A stretch of 64,000 nt of DNA from Streptomyces sp. WZ.A104 (GTDB lineage Bacteria; Actinomycetota; Actinomycetes; Streptomycetales; Streptomycetaceae): positions 1 to 64,000 of the forward strand of contig NZ_NWVL01000008.1 of NCBI RefSeq assembly GCF_002382885.1, written 5' to 3'. Shown here piece by piece: positions 55,675-63,556 of the stretch. Position 1 is the stretch's first letter; each line of letters starts with the position of its first letter. The translations under genes and the position numbers were made by a program. The notes under the pieces are model-generated. The model saw nothing but the letters and a program-made list of their open reading frames with translations, had not been told where the DNA came from and ran no database searches.

Positions 55675-55790
55675 GTCCGGCGCTGTGCAACCCCGGCGCG
55701 GGCTGAGTCCGCGTTGTGCACCCTCGATGCGGGCCGAGTCCGGCGTGCTGTGTGCCACCGACGCAGGTTGACGTGGTGTCACCCGGCGTC
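55666..55790. repeat. Three and a half ~32-bp repeats spanning the polyprenyl synthase stop
   Basis: Units begin at 55666, 55698, 55729 and (partial) 55763 with the shared head GCGGGCTGAGTCCGGCG. The TGA of the first unit is the gene's stop codon and is copied in the second unit. Confidence 0.8.
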
Positions 55791-55937
55791 CTACCCCTAC
55801 TGGATGGCCCAGGTGCCCCGTCCGGTTGTCATACCGGAGCAGTAGGCGGAGTTGATCCCGCGGGCTGACGCGTCGGCCCGTCCGTTTTGGTCAGATGGAT
55901 ACCAACGGAAGCCGCCGACCACGGAGGTAGGGCACAC

Positions 55938-57197
55938 ATGGCACCGAACGACAGCGCAGAGACCACCGGCGCAGAGACCACCGGCGGGGCCACGGGCACT
56001 GTCGTGGGCCGCCGGAAGGCGGCGCGCTACATCGTCCCCGTCGCGGTCGCGGGGGTGGCGGCCGCGACCATCGGACTCGTCCCGGCACTCGCGAACTCCG
56101 GCGACCCCGATCTGCCGAAGATCACCGCGCAGGAGCTCATCGAGAAGATCGCCGCTTCCGACGAGGAGCAGCTCTCCGGCACGTTCAAGATCAGCACCGA
56201 CCTGGGCCTGCCCCTCGACGGCCTCGCGGGCTCGCTCGTACCGGGCGGGGCCGACGGCTCAGGCGAGGGCAAGGACAGCGGGGCTGCCGCGCCGCAGGAC
56301 AAGCTCATGGAGCTGACGTCCGGCACGCACACGCTGCGGGTGGCCGCCGACGGCCCGGAGAAGCAGAAGCTGTCCATCCTCGGAAACGCGTCCGAGTACA
56401 GCGTCATCCACAACCAGGGTGAGGTCTGGGCGTACGACAGCAAGTCCGACGAGGTCTACCACGCCGAGGCCCCCGAGGGCCGGGGCGGCGGTAAGGAGGC
56501 CCCTGAGGCTCCCAAGGGCGCACCGGCCACCCCGAAGGACTTCGCCGAGCAGGCGCTCAAGGCGGCCGGGGACACCACCTCGGTCACCGTCGACGGAACG
56601 GCGCAGGTCGCCGGGCGGGACGCGTACCAGCTGCTGATCAAGCCCAAGCAGTCCGGTTCGACGATCGGCTCGGTCCGCATCGCCGTGGACGCCGAGAACG
56701 GCGTACCGCTGAAGTTCACCCTGTCCGCGGCGAGCGGCGGCAAGGCCGTGGTCGACGCCGGGTTCACCAAGGTCGACTTCTCCAGGCCCGCCGCGTCCAC
56801 GTTCGACTTCACCCCGCCGAAGGGCGCCAAGGTCACCGAGGCCGACGAACTGGAGACCGGCAAGGACGAGCGGGGCCTGGCGCAGAAGCCGCTCCCCGGA
56901 CAGCTCGCCGAACTGGACGGCTTCGAGGGCGTCAACGTCATCGGCAAGGGCTGGACCTCGATCGCCGAGATCAAGACTCCCGGCGGCAAGGGCCTCCCCG
57001 CAGCGGGCTCGGGCGACGTCCCGGCCGAGGCGCAGGGCTTCCTCGACGCGCTCGGCGACAAGGTCACCGGAAAGTTCGGTTCGGGCACGGTCTTCAAGAC
57101 GCGCCTCGTCAACGCCCTGCTGACGGACGACGGCAGGGTATATGTCGGAGCGGTGACGAAGGACGCGCTGGTGCGCGCCGCCGACGCCGCAAAGTAA
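55938..57197 (+). CDS. LolA-like (outer-membrane lipoprotein carrier fold) membrane-anchored protein
   Basis: 419 residues, start fixed by GGAGGTAGGG. One hydrophobic segment (about 36-55, ARYIVPVAVAGVAAATIG) anchors it or serves as signal; the rest is extracytoplasmic. Pattern ITAQELIEKIAAS, LLIKPKQSGSTIGSVRIAVDAENGVPLKF and STFDFTPPKGAKVTE is that of the LolA/RseB half-barrel, known to bind lipid or hydrophobic ligands. Gram-positive homologues have no outer membrane to serve, so the role is unknown. A possible operon with the ABC transporter is broken by a strong hairpin at 57339. Confidence 0.82.
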   Translation: MAPNDSAETTGAETTGGATGTVVGRRKAARYIVPVAVAGVAAATIGLVPALANSGDPDLPKITAQELIEKIAASDEEQLSGTFKISTDLGLPLDGLAGSLVPGGADGSGEGKDSGAAAPQDKLMELTSGTHTLRVAADGPEKQKLSILGNASEYSVIHNQGEVWAYDSKSDEVYHAEAPEGRGGGKEAPEAPKGAPATPKDFAEQALKAAGDTTSVTVDGTAQVAGRDAYQLLIKPKQSGSTIGSVRIAVDAENGVPLKFTLSAASGGKAVVDAGFTKVDFSRPAASTFDFTPPKGAKVTEADELETGKDERGLAQKPLPGQLAELDGFEGVNVIGKGWTSIAEIKTPGGKGLPAAGSGDVPAEAQGFLDALGDKVTGKFGSGTVFKTRLVNALLTDDGRVYVGAVTKDALVRAADAAK

Positions 57198-57338
57198 GGC
57201 CGCCGCCGGGAAGTAGGAACGCCGGGAGGATCGGAGGGCCTGAGGGTCTGAGGGCCTGAGGATCGGAGGGGCTGAGGGCCTGAGAGTCTGCCGGCCTGCC
57301 GACCTTCCGGGTCCTGACGGCCACGACGGCTCCGACGG
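57198..57338. repeat. Low-complexity GGCCTGAGGGTCTGAGG repeat region
   Basis: After the LolA-like stop, short units such as GGCCTGAG, GGTCTGAG and GATCGGAGG alternate over about 70 bp (57230-57295). No gene is visible in this 200-bp stretch. Confidence 0.6.
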
Positions 57339-57382
57339 CCTCGACCGCCCCGCCGCGCACCCGTGCGGCGGGGCGGTCGAGG
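57339..57382 (+). terminator. Strong hairpin terminator upstream of the ABC transporter
   Basis: An 18-bp perfect stem, 57339-57356 with 57365-57382, and an 8-nt loop. It separates the LolA-like gene from the ABC genes. Confidence 0.8.
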
Positions 57383-57439
57383 AGCAGGGCCTCGGAGGCG
57401 CAGCGTATGGAGAGCGGGAGACGGGAGAGGTGTGACCGC

Positions 57440-58525
57440 ATGACGTCGACAGGGACAGCCGCCTCGCGAGACGCGGCCCCGAACGGCAGCACCGTCCCCG
57501 TCCCCGCCCCCGACCCGGTCATCCGGACCAGGGGCCTGACCAAGCGCTATCACGGCGGTCAGCCGGCCGTGGACGGCCTCGACCTCACCGTGCCCGGCGG
57601 CAGCGTCTTCGGCTTCCTCGGCCCCAACGGCTCCGGGAAGACCACGACGATCCGGATGCTGATGGGCCTCATCGACCCGACGTCCGGCACCGCCGAGGTG
57701 CTCGGCAGCCCCATGCCGAGGGCCACCCGTACGGTGTTGCCGCAGGTCGGCGCGTTGATCGAGGGGCCCGCGCTGTACGGGTTCCTGAGCGGCCGGGACA
57801 ACCTCCTGCGGTACGACCGGGCCGACCCCACCGCCGACCCGCGCACCCGCCGGGCCCGCGTCGACCACGCCCTGGAACGGGTCGGGCTCGCCGCCGCCTC
57901 CGGCAAGAAGGCCAAGGCGTACTCCCTCGGCATGAAGCAGCGCCTCGGGCTGGCAGCGGCCCTGCTCCGGCCGCGCAGGCTGCTCGTCCTGGACGAACCG
58001 ACCAACGGCCTCGACCCGCAGGGCATGCGCGAGATCCGTTCCCTCGTACGGGAGCTGGCGGCCGAGGGCACCACGGTCTTCCTCTCCTCCCACCTGCTGG
58101 ACGAGATCGAGCAGGTCTGCACGCATGCCGCGGTGATGGCCCGGGGCCGGTTGATCGTCCAGGGCCCGGTCGCCGACCTTGCCGCGACAGCCCGGGGCCG
58201 GCTCACGGTCGTGACCCCGGACCTGGCCGCCGCCGCCCGCATCCTGAAGGCGCACGGACTCACGGGCCTGAGCGCCGACGGCGACGCCCTGAGCGCCCCA
58301 AGCGCCGACCGCGATGCCTCAAGCGCCCCCAGCGCCCCCAGCGCCTCAAGCGCCGACGGCGACCGGCTGACCGCCGACGCGCCGTCCGCTGCCGTGGACC
58401 TCGCCGACCTCAACGCGGCGCTGGTGGGCGGCGGGGTGCGGGTGCGGTTCTTCGGCGTCGAGCGGGGCTCACTGGAGGATGCCTTCGTCGCGCTCACGGG
58501 AGAGGGATTCGATGTCGCAGGCTGA
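57440..58525 (+). CDS. ABC transporter ATP-binding protein
   Basis: 361 residues from ATG 57440; ATG 57407 also has a good ribosome site (GGAGG). Walker A GPNGSGKTT, signature YSLGMKQRLGLA, Walker B LLVLDEPTNGLD and the switch His in VFLSSHLLDE are intact. C-terminal region has a Ser/Ala/Asp tract made of short repeats (SAPSADRDASSAPSAPS). Family is the DrrA/NatA-type exporter ATPases. Overlaps the permease gene by 14 nt. Confidence 0.92.
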   Translation: MTSTGTAASRDAAPNGSTVPVPAPDPVIRTRGLTKRYHGGQPAVDGLDLTVPGGSVFGFLGPNGSGKTTTIRMLMGLIDPTSGTAEVLGSPMPRATRTVLPQVGALIEGPALYGFLSGRDNLLRYDRADPTADPRTRRARVDHALERVGLAAASGKKAKAYSLGMKQRLGLAAALLRPRRLLVLDEPTNGLDPQGMREIRSLVRELAAEGTTVFLSSHLLDEIEQVCTHAAVMARGRLIVQGPVADLAATARGRLTVVTPDLAAAARILKAHGLTGLSADGDALSAPSADRDASSAPSAPSASSADGDRLTADAPSAAVDLADLNAALVGGGVRVRFFGVERGSLEDAFVALTGEGFDVAG

Positions 58526-59456
58526 GCAGGTCACGGCTACGGGGAGCGCGGGTGGACCGGAGGCCCCGCCCCGCCCCCGTAGCCCGCTGTGGGCCCCGCC
58601 CCGGCCCCGTAACCCGCTGTGGACCCTGGGCCTCCTCCGGTCCGAGCTCACCACCCTGCTCCGCCGCCACCGGACGTTCGCCCTGCTGGGTGTTCTCGCC
58701 GCCGTCCCCGTCCTCATCGGGATCGCGGTCCGTATCGAGACGGGCGGCGGCGGTGGAGGGGCGGGCGGAACGGACGGAGGGGCGGGCCCGGCGTTCCTCG
58801 CCCAGGTCACGAACAACGGCCTCTTCCTGGTCTTCGCCTCCCTCGCCGCGACCCTGCCGGTGTTCCTCCCGATGGCCGTCGGCGTCGTGGCGGGTGACGC
58901 GATCGCGGGCGAGGCGAGCAGCGGCACCCTGCGCTATCTGCTGGTAGCCCCGGCGGGCCGGACCCGGCTGCTCCTCGCCAAGTACGCCTCCGTCCTGACG
59001 TTCTGCCTGGTGGCGACCCTGGTTGTGGCCGCCTCGGCGCTGGCGGTGGGGGCGCTGTTGTTCCCGGTGGGGGAGGTGACCACGATCTCCGGGACGAGAA
59101 TCAGCTTCGGCGAGGGACTGGTGCGGGCCGGGCTGGCAGCGGCCGTCGTCGCGCTCTCGCTGACCGGGTTCGCAGCGCTCGGGCTGTTCGTCTCGACGCT
59201 GACGGGCAGCGGGATCGGGGCGATGGCGGCCACGGTGGGGCTGCTGATCACGGTGCAGATCCTGGACAGCATTCCGCAGCTGAGCGGGGTCCACGCCTAT
59301 CTGTTCCCGCACTACTGGATGTCCTTCGCCGACGTCCTGCGTGAACCGGTCCACTGGGACGACCTGGTCAAGAACTTCCAGTTGCAGGGACTGTACGTGG
59401 CGGTGTTCGGTTCGGCCGCCTGGGCCCGCTTCACGGCCAAGGACATCACGGCCTGA
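58512..59456 (+). CDS. ABC transporter permease (ABC-2 type)
   Basis: 314 residues from ATG 58512 with GGGAGAGGG upstream. About six membrane helices after a Pro/Arg-rich N-terminal tail that contains a duplicated RPRSPLW/RPRNPLW unit. The GDAIAGEASSGTLRYLLVAPAGRTRLLLAKY cytoplasmic loop is typical of ABC-2 permeases. Export substrate unknown. Its stop codon sits inside a 14-bp tandem repeat. Confidence 0.9.
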   Translation: MSQAEQVTATGSAGGPEAPPRPRSPLWAPPRPRNPLWTLGLLRSELTTLLRRHRTFALLGVLAAVPVLIGIAVRIETGGGGGGAGGTDGGAGPAFLAQVTNNGLFLVFASLAATLPVFLPMAVGVVAGDAIAGEASSGTLRYLLVAPAGRTRLLLAKYASVLTFCLVATLVVAASALAVGALLFPVGEVTTISGTRISFGEGLVRAGLAAAVVALSLTGFAALGLFVSTLTGSGIGAMAATVGLLITVQILDSIPQLSGVHAYLFPHYWMSFADVLREPVHWDDLVKNFQLQGLYVAVFGSAAWARFTAKDITA

Positions 59457-59488
59457 ACGGTAGGGCTTGAACGGTAGGGCTTGAGCGG
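59454..59488. repeat. 14-bp tandem repeat containing the permease stop codon
   Basis: TGAACGGTAGGGCT occurs at 59454-59467 and 59468-59481, with a third partial TGAGCGG. Each unit begins with TGA; the first is the real stop of the permease. Confidence 0.85.
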
Positions 59489-59690
59489 GGTTCCCTGGCC
59501 GGATCGGATCGGTGGCGAGTCGTCCGTGCCGTCGGCCGGGCGAGCCGTCCCCCGATCGGCTCGTCGCGGCACGAACGGCACGAACGGTGCGAAGAAAGGG
59601 AACAACACGACACGGTACGTTCCGTTTCCGCATGGGTTATGTTCGGTCCTTGGCGACGAGCTGTCAACAAGAGATTGGCTGAATCCCCCC

Positions 59691-59696
59691 TATGCT
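59691..59696 (+). promoter_or_regulatory. -10 box of the TetR gene, leaderless start likely
   Basis: TATGCT lies 6 nt before the ATG at 59703 and no ribosome site is present, so transcription probably begins at the start codon. The 200 bp to the left of it contain no other feature beyond the 14-bp repeat. Confidence 0.5.
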
Positions 59697-59702
59697 CACC
59701 GA

Positions 59703-60293
59703 ATGATCACATCGCCGAGCAGTGTGCGCCGCAGCGAACGGTCACGTCGCGCGATCCTGCGAGCCGCCCTCGACCTCTGTACCGAGCGGGGGTACGGGCA
59801 CGTCACGATAGAGGCCATCGCAGCCCGCGCCGGGGTCAGCAAGAAGACGATCTACCGCTGGTGGCCGTCGAAGGGAGCCGTCCTGCTGGAGGCGTTCACC
59901 GACGCCCTGGTCGACGCCACGCCGTTCGTGGACACCGGTGACATCGGAGCCGATCTGCGTACGCATGTGGCGGGTGCGGTGAACCTGCTCTCCGTCCCGC
60001 CGTTCGGCCCCGCCTACGCGGGCATCCTCTCGGAGCTGCACCACGACGACGTCCTCGCGCAGACCCTGCGGGAGCAGCTGGTCGACCCGCGCGTCGAGGA
60101 GGCGGTGGGCCGGCTGCGCAGCGCCCAGGAGGTGGGCCAGATCCCGCCCGGCGCGGACCTGCCGCTGGCCGTGGAGATGCTGTACGGCCCCCTCTACTAC
60201 CGCCATGTGCTGCGCAAGCCGGTCCAGGACGAGGAGACGATCGCCGCTCTCGTGGCCCACGTGCTGCGGGCGCTGGGGGCGCCGGGGTACTGA
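59703..60293 (+). CDS. TetR/AcrR-family transcriptional regulator
   Basis: 196 residues. N-terminal helix-turn-helix ILRAALDLCTERGYGHVTIEAIAARAGVSKKTIYRWWPSKGAVLLEA is complete; the C-terminal ligand domain (TetR_C-type with FGPAYAGILSELHHDD and MLYGPLYYRHVL) resembles the group of regulators of efflux and quorum genes. It follows the ABC transporter on the same strand and may control it. It could equally be the reader of the palindromes at 5203 and 10566, but no such site is near its own gene. Confidence 0.9.
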   Translation: MITSPSSVRRSERSRRAILRAALDLCTERGYGHVTIEAIAARAGVSKKTIYRWWPSKGAVLLEAFTDALVDATPFVDTGDIGADLRTHVAGAVNLLSVPPFGPAYAGILSELHHDDVLAQTLREQLVDPRVEEAVGRLRSAQEVGQIPPGADLPLAVEMLYGPLYYRHVLRKPVQDEETIAALVAHVLRALGAPGY

Positions 60294-60338
60294 GACCGGT
60301 CCCGGCCCCGGCCCCGGAGTGGGGAGGGCCCCTCTGCC

Positions 60339-61754
60339 CTACAGAAAGCACTCCAGGATCAGCGGCAGGTCCGCCAGCCACTCCTGGAGCCGGGCCCGTC
60401 GGCGGGCCGCGAGCAGGCACGAGTGGGCGGTGCCGTTGCGCAGGTGCACGGTGACCCCGAGGTGCTTGGGGCCCTGGGCCGCGTAGGTGACCGTGCTGAT
60501 CTCGGCCCAGCCGTACTGCGTCTCCACGCCTGTCGGACCGAGTGTGACGCCCGTGGCGTCGACGAGGAGCGAGCTGTCCCGACCGACGGCGATGAAGGCG
60601 AGGTCCGCTTCGGCCGACGCCTCGTCCGCGTGGAGGGCGGTTTCGGTCGGCGCCTGGTGGAGTGGTGGCAGGAGGGCGTTGGAGGGGGCACCGAAGGGGG
60701 AGTGGGAGGGCGGCGGGGGTACGGCCGCGACGGCCGCGACGGGTGCGACGGGTGCGACGGGTGCAGCGGGTGCGACGGGTGCAGCGGGTATGACGGGTGA
60801 GGGTGTCGTGGGGGAGTACGGCGCGTTGTCCGGGGCGAACAGGTCCAACAGCCGCTCCGGTGCGGGGCGTCGGTCCGGCTCCTTGGCCAGGCACGACTCC
60901 ACGACCGGCCGCAGCCCGTCCGGTACGGCGGTCAGGTCCGGCGGCTCGTGCACCGACCGGTACATCATCCCCATGGGCGTGCCCGCCCCGAACGCGCTGC
61001 CGCCCGCCGCCGCGACGAGCACGGCGCCCAGCGCGAACACGTCGGCGGCGGAGCCGACTTCGAGCCCCTGGGCCTGTTCCGGCGCCAGGAAGCCCGGTGT
61101 CCCGAAGGCCATGCCGGTGGCCGTCAGCCGGGTCGACTCCAGCGCCCGTGCGATGCCGAAGTCCAGGACGCGCGGCCCGTCCGGGGCCATGATGATGTTG
61201 CCGGGCTTCAGGTCGCGGTGGACGAGGCCGCAGCTGTGGATCGCCGCCAGCGCCTCGGCGAGCGCCGCGCCCAGTTGCCGCAGCCGCTCCTCGCCCATGG
61301 GCCCCTCGGCCTCCAGCAGCGCGGTGAGCGTGGGCCCGGGAACGTAGGCCGTGGCCAGCCAGGGCACGGCTGCCGTCGGGTCGGCGTCGACCACCGGGGC
61401 GGTGTGGAAGCCGCCCACGCTGCGCGCGGCGTCGACCTCGGCACGGAACCGCTCCCGGAAGTGCGGGTCGCTCGCGAGCTCCTGACGCGCCACTTTCACG
61501 GCCACCGCCCGCCCACCGCGCGAACGCGCCAGATAGACGGTGCCCATCCCGCCGGATCCCAACTCCCGCTCCACGACGTAGCTGCCGATACGCGGGGGCG
61601 GGCTTCCGCCTGTCTGGTGGGGCAGCAGGCTGCCCCCGGCCTGTTCCGGCAGACTCGCGTTGCCCTGTTCCGGCAGGCCTGCGTTGCTCTGTTCCGGCAG
61701 ACTCGCGTTGCTCTGTTCCGGCAGGCCTTGGCGGCCGTCCGTCTCGTGCCCCAT
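60339..61754 (-). CDS. Soluble Ser/Thr protein kinase with repeat-bearing N terminus
   Basis: 471 residues. Residues 11-38 are four LPEQ-SNAS-type octapeptide units; kinase domain about 57-325 with glycine loop ELGSGGMGTVY (64-74), Lys87 in VAVKVA, HRD 179-181 and DFG 198-200. A Pro/Ala/Val linker (VAPAAPVAPVAP) leads to a C-terminal domain of about 100 residues (RDSSLLVDATGVTLGPTGVETQYGW ... LLAARRRARLQEWLADLP) that looks PH-like. No membrane helix, unlike the kinase at 14548. GGGGGAGG upstream of the ATG. Convergent with TetR. Confidence 0.92.
   Translation of the reverse strand: MGHETDGRQGLPEQSNASLPEQSNAGLPEQGNASLPEQAGGSLLPHQTGGSPPPRIGSYVVERELGSGGMGTVYLARSRGGRAVAVKVARQELASDPHFRERFRAEVDAARSVGGFHTAPVVDADPTAAVPWLATAYVPGPTLTALLEAEGPMGEERLRQLGAALAEALAAIHSCGLVHRDLKPGNIIMAPDGPRVLDFGIARALESTRLTATGMAFGTPGFLAPEQAQGLEVGSAADVFALGAVLVAAAGGSAFGAGTPMGMMYRSVHEPPDLTAVPDGLRPVVESCLAKEPDRRPAPERLLDLFAPDNAPYSPTTPSPVIPAAPVAPAAPVAPVAPVAAVAAVPPPPSHSPFGAPSNALLPPLHQAPTETALHADEASAEADLAFIAVGRDSSLLVDATGVTLGPTGVETQYGWAEISTVTYAAQGPKHLGVTVHLRNGTAHSCLLAARRRARLQEWLADLPLILECFL
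61641..61724. repeat. In-frame 24-bp coding repeats in the kinase N terminus
   Basis: Four tandem units of about 24 bp encode LPEQSNAS, LPEQSNAG, LPEQGNAS and LPEQ. The units are nearly identical at DNA level, so recent expansion is likely. Confidence 0.8.
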
Positions 61755-61806
61755 GTGCCGCACGCCTCCCCCTGTGCTCCGGGGCTCAGTATGACGCAGG
61801 CCCAGA

Positions 61807-61968
61807 GGGCGGCCCGGCCGCCTCGAACTGTCCGTGGACGGGGGCGCGGTGACGGTGGGACCGGGCGAGATGTACGTGGTCGGCGCGGGTGTCGCCCACG
61901 CGGTACGGCCCGGCAGCCGGGGCACGCTGGTCATCGTGGAGCGCAGCTGTGGCACGCTCGACGAATGA
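61807..61968 (+). pseudogene. Cupin-domain protein remnant
   Basis: The frame from a stop at 61792 reads RPGRLELSVDGG, AVTVGPGEMYVVGAGVAHAV, then RPGSRGTLVIVERS to TGA 61966-61968. GPGEMYVV-x-GVAHAV is the second cupin motif (His in GVAH); the first motif and the N-terminal strands are missing. The stop overlaps the carbon-nitrogen hydrolase ATG (ATGA), the layout of a former intact upstream partner gene. Confidence 0.6.
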
Positions 61969-62699
61969 GGATCGCCACAGCTCAGCTCACGTGTGTTCCG
62001 GAGGACATCCCCGCCAACGTCCACCGGCTCGCCGCCCTCGCCGGACAGGCCCGTGAGCAGGGGGCCGAGTTGCTGGTGCTCCCGGAGCTGGCTCTCACCG
62101 GCTACGAGCTCGGGGCGCTGTCCGAGGACCCCGGCCTCCTGGTGGACGCGAACGACCAGCGGCTGGACGCCCTCCGGTCGAGCGGGATCGCGATCGTCGT
62201 CAACGCCGCGGTGGCCAACGGAGTGCCGGGGACCCGCCCCGCCATCGGCACCTTCGTGTACGGCCCCGACGGCGAGCTGATCACCCGCTACCTCAAGCAG
62301 CACCTCTACGAGCAGGAGCGCTCCCTGTTCGCGCCCGGTGACCGGGACGGCCGGTTCGAGCTCGGGGGTGTCCGCTTCGCCCTGGCCATCTGTTACGACA
62401 GCCACTTCCCCGACCTGTCCGCGCGGGCGGCGGCGGACGGCTGCCAGGTCTATCTGGCCTCCGCGCTGTACGGGACGGGGGACGGCGTCGAGCAGCGGGC
62501 GACCGTCTACCCCCGCATGGCCGAGGACACCGGCCTCTTCGTCGCCCTCGCCAACCACGTGGGCCCTTCCGGCCCGTGGACCGGTTGTGGCCGGGCCGCG
62601 ATCTGGGCCCCGGGCGGCGAACTCCTCGCCGAGGCGGACGACCGTACGCCGATGCTGGTCACGGCCGAGGTCGGTCGGTCCGGGGCATCGACACGCTGA
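61965..62699 (+). CDS. Carbon-nitrogen hydrolase (nitrilase superfamily)
   Basis: 244 residues. Catalytic triad Glu41 (LVLPELALTGYE), Lys111 (RYLKQHLYEQE) and Cys143 (LAICYDSHFPD). Acts on amides or nitriles in the cytoplasm; substrate unknown. ATG overlaps the stop of a decayed cupin gene. Followed by a region of gene remnants. Confidence 0.92.
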   Translation: MRIATAQLTCVPEDIPANVHRLAALAGQAREQGAELLVLPELALTGYELGALSEDPGLLVDANDQRLDALRSSGIAIVVNAAVANGVPGTRPAIGTFVYGPDGELITRYLKQHLYEQERSLFAPGDRDGRFELGGVRFALAICYDSHFPDLSARAAADGCQVYLASALYGTGDGVEQRATVYPRMAEDTGLFVALANHVGPSGPWTGCGRAAIWAPGGELLAEADDRTPMLVTAEVGRSGASTR

Positions 62700-62799
62700 T
62701 ACCCGGGCTTTAGCCGTTGACCGAGGTCAGCTCCGTCGTCGCGTCCGAGTGTGAGCCGACCGGGATCGACGTCAAAGCCCACCGCGCCGCGCCGGTCGA

Positions 62800-62849
62800 A
62801 TCGAGCTGATGCGCACACCTACTTATCGAGCTGATGCTCACACCTGCTC
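62800..62849. repeat. 25-bp tandem repeat at the edge of a decayed gene
   Basis: ATCGAGCTGATG(C/T)... units at 62800-62824 and 62825-62849 differ at three positions. They end just where similarity to a SpoIIE phosphatase begins. Confidence 0.75.
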
Positions 62850-63514
62850 GGGGAGCGGAACACTCTCGCCCTGTCCGGCGCGCGGACGGCCCTGGTGGTC
62901 GGCGGCGTCGCGGGCCAGGGCCTCCAGACGGCCATCGCGATGGGCCAGCTCCGTACGGTCATCCAGGCGCTGGCAGGCCTCGACCTGGAGCCGGAGGAGG
63001 TCTTCGCCCGGCTCAGGGCCACCGCCGCCCGACTCGCCGAGGAACGCGCCGCCCTCCCCGTCGGCGACGCCCTCCAGAGCGAGCCCCTGACCGCCGGCTG
63101 CGTGTACGGGGTCTACGACCCGTTCTCGCGCACCTGCACCGTCGCCCGGGCCGGGCACCCCGCGTCCTCCCACGCGACCGCCTCCACGGCTGGGGCCTCG
63201 ACGAGGACACCGTCGACGCGACGGAACTCATCGTCAGCGAGCTGGTCACCAACGCCGTCCGCTACGGCACCCCGCCCCTGCGGCTGCCCCTGCGGCTGCG
63301 CCTGCTGCTGGACCGGGACGCCAGCCTCATCTGCGAGGTCCACGACGGCTCCACGGCCTCCCCGCACCTGCGCCACGCCCGTACGGGCGACGAGGGCGGC
63401 CGGGGCCTCTTCATCGTCTCGATGCTCGCAGCCCACTGGGGGACCCGGCACGGTCCGGGCGGCAAGGTGCTCTGGACCGAACAGGAACTGGCGGTTGGCG
63501 AGACGCGCGGTTGA
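62835..63514 (+). pseudogene. SpoIIE phosphatase / HATPase regulator remnant with internal deletion and frameshift
   Basis: One frame (from about 62865) reads LSGARTALVVGGVAGQGLQ, TAIAMGQLRTVIQALAGL and CTVARAGHPA, the middle of a PPM/SpoIIE domain; the following HATPase part (RLHGWGLDEDTVDATELIVSELVTNAVRYG ... GRGLFIVSMLAAHWG, ending TGA 63512-63514) is in another frame. The junction near 63165 skips the last third of the phosphatase. The sensor N terminus is also missing. Intact relatives dephosphorylate anti-anti-sigma factors and act as anti-sigma kinases. The HATPase part alone could still be expressed. Confidence 0.7.
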
Positions 63515-63556
63515 GCGGTCGAGCCCACCGCCGAACGCGGGGGCGCGGCGGTGGGC

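Noticed and set aside
62507..62818. Minus-strand frame after the carbon-nitrogen hydrolase (GFDVDPGRLTLGRDDG)
   Set aside because: No ribosome site and no recognisable family; it overlaps the hydrolase end, so coding is unlikely.
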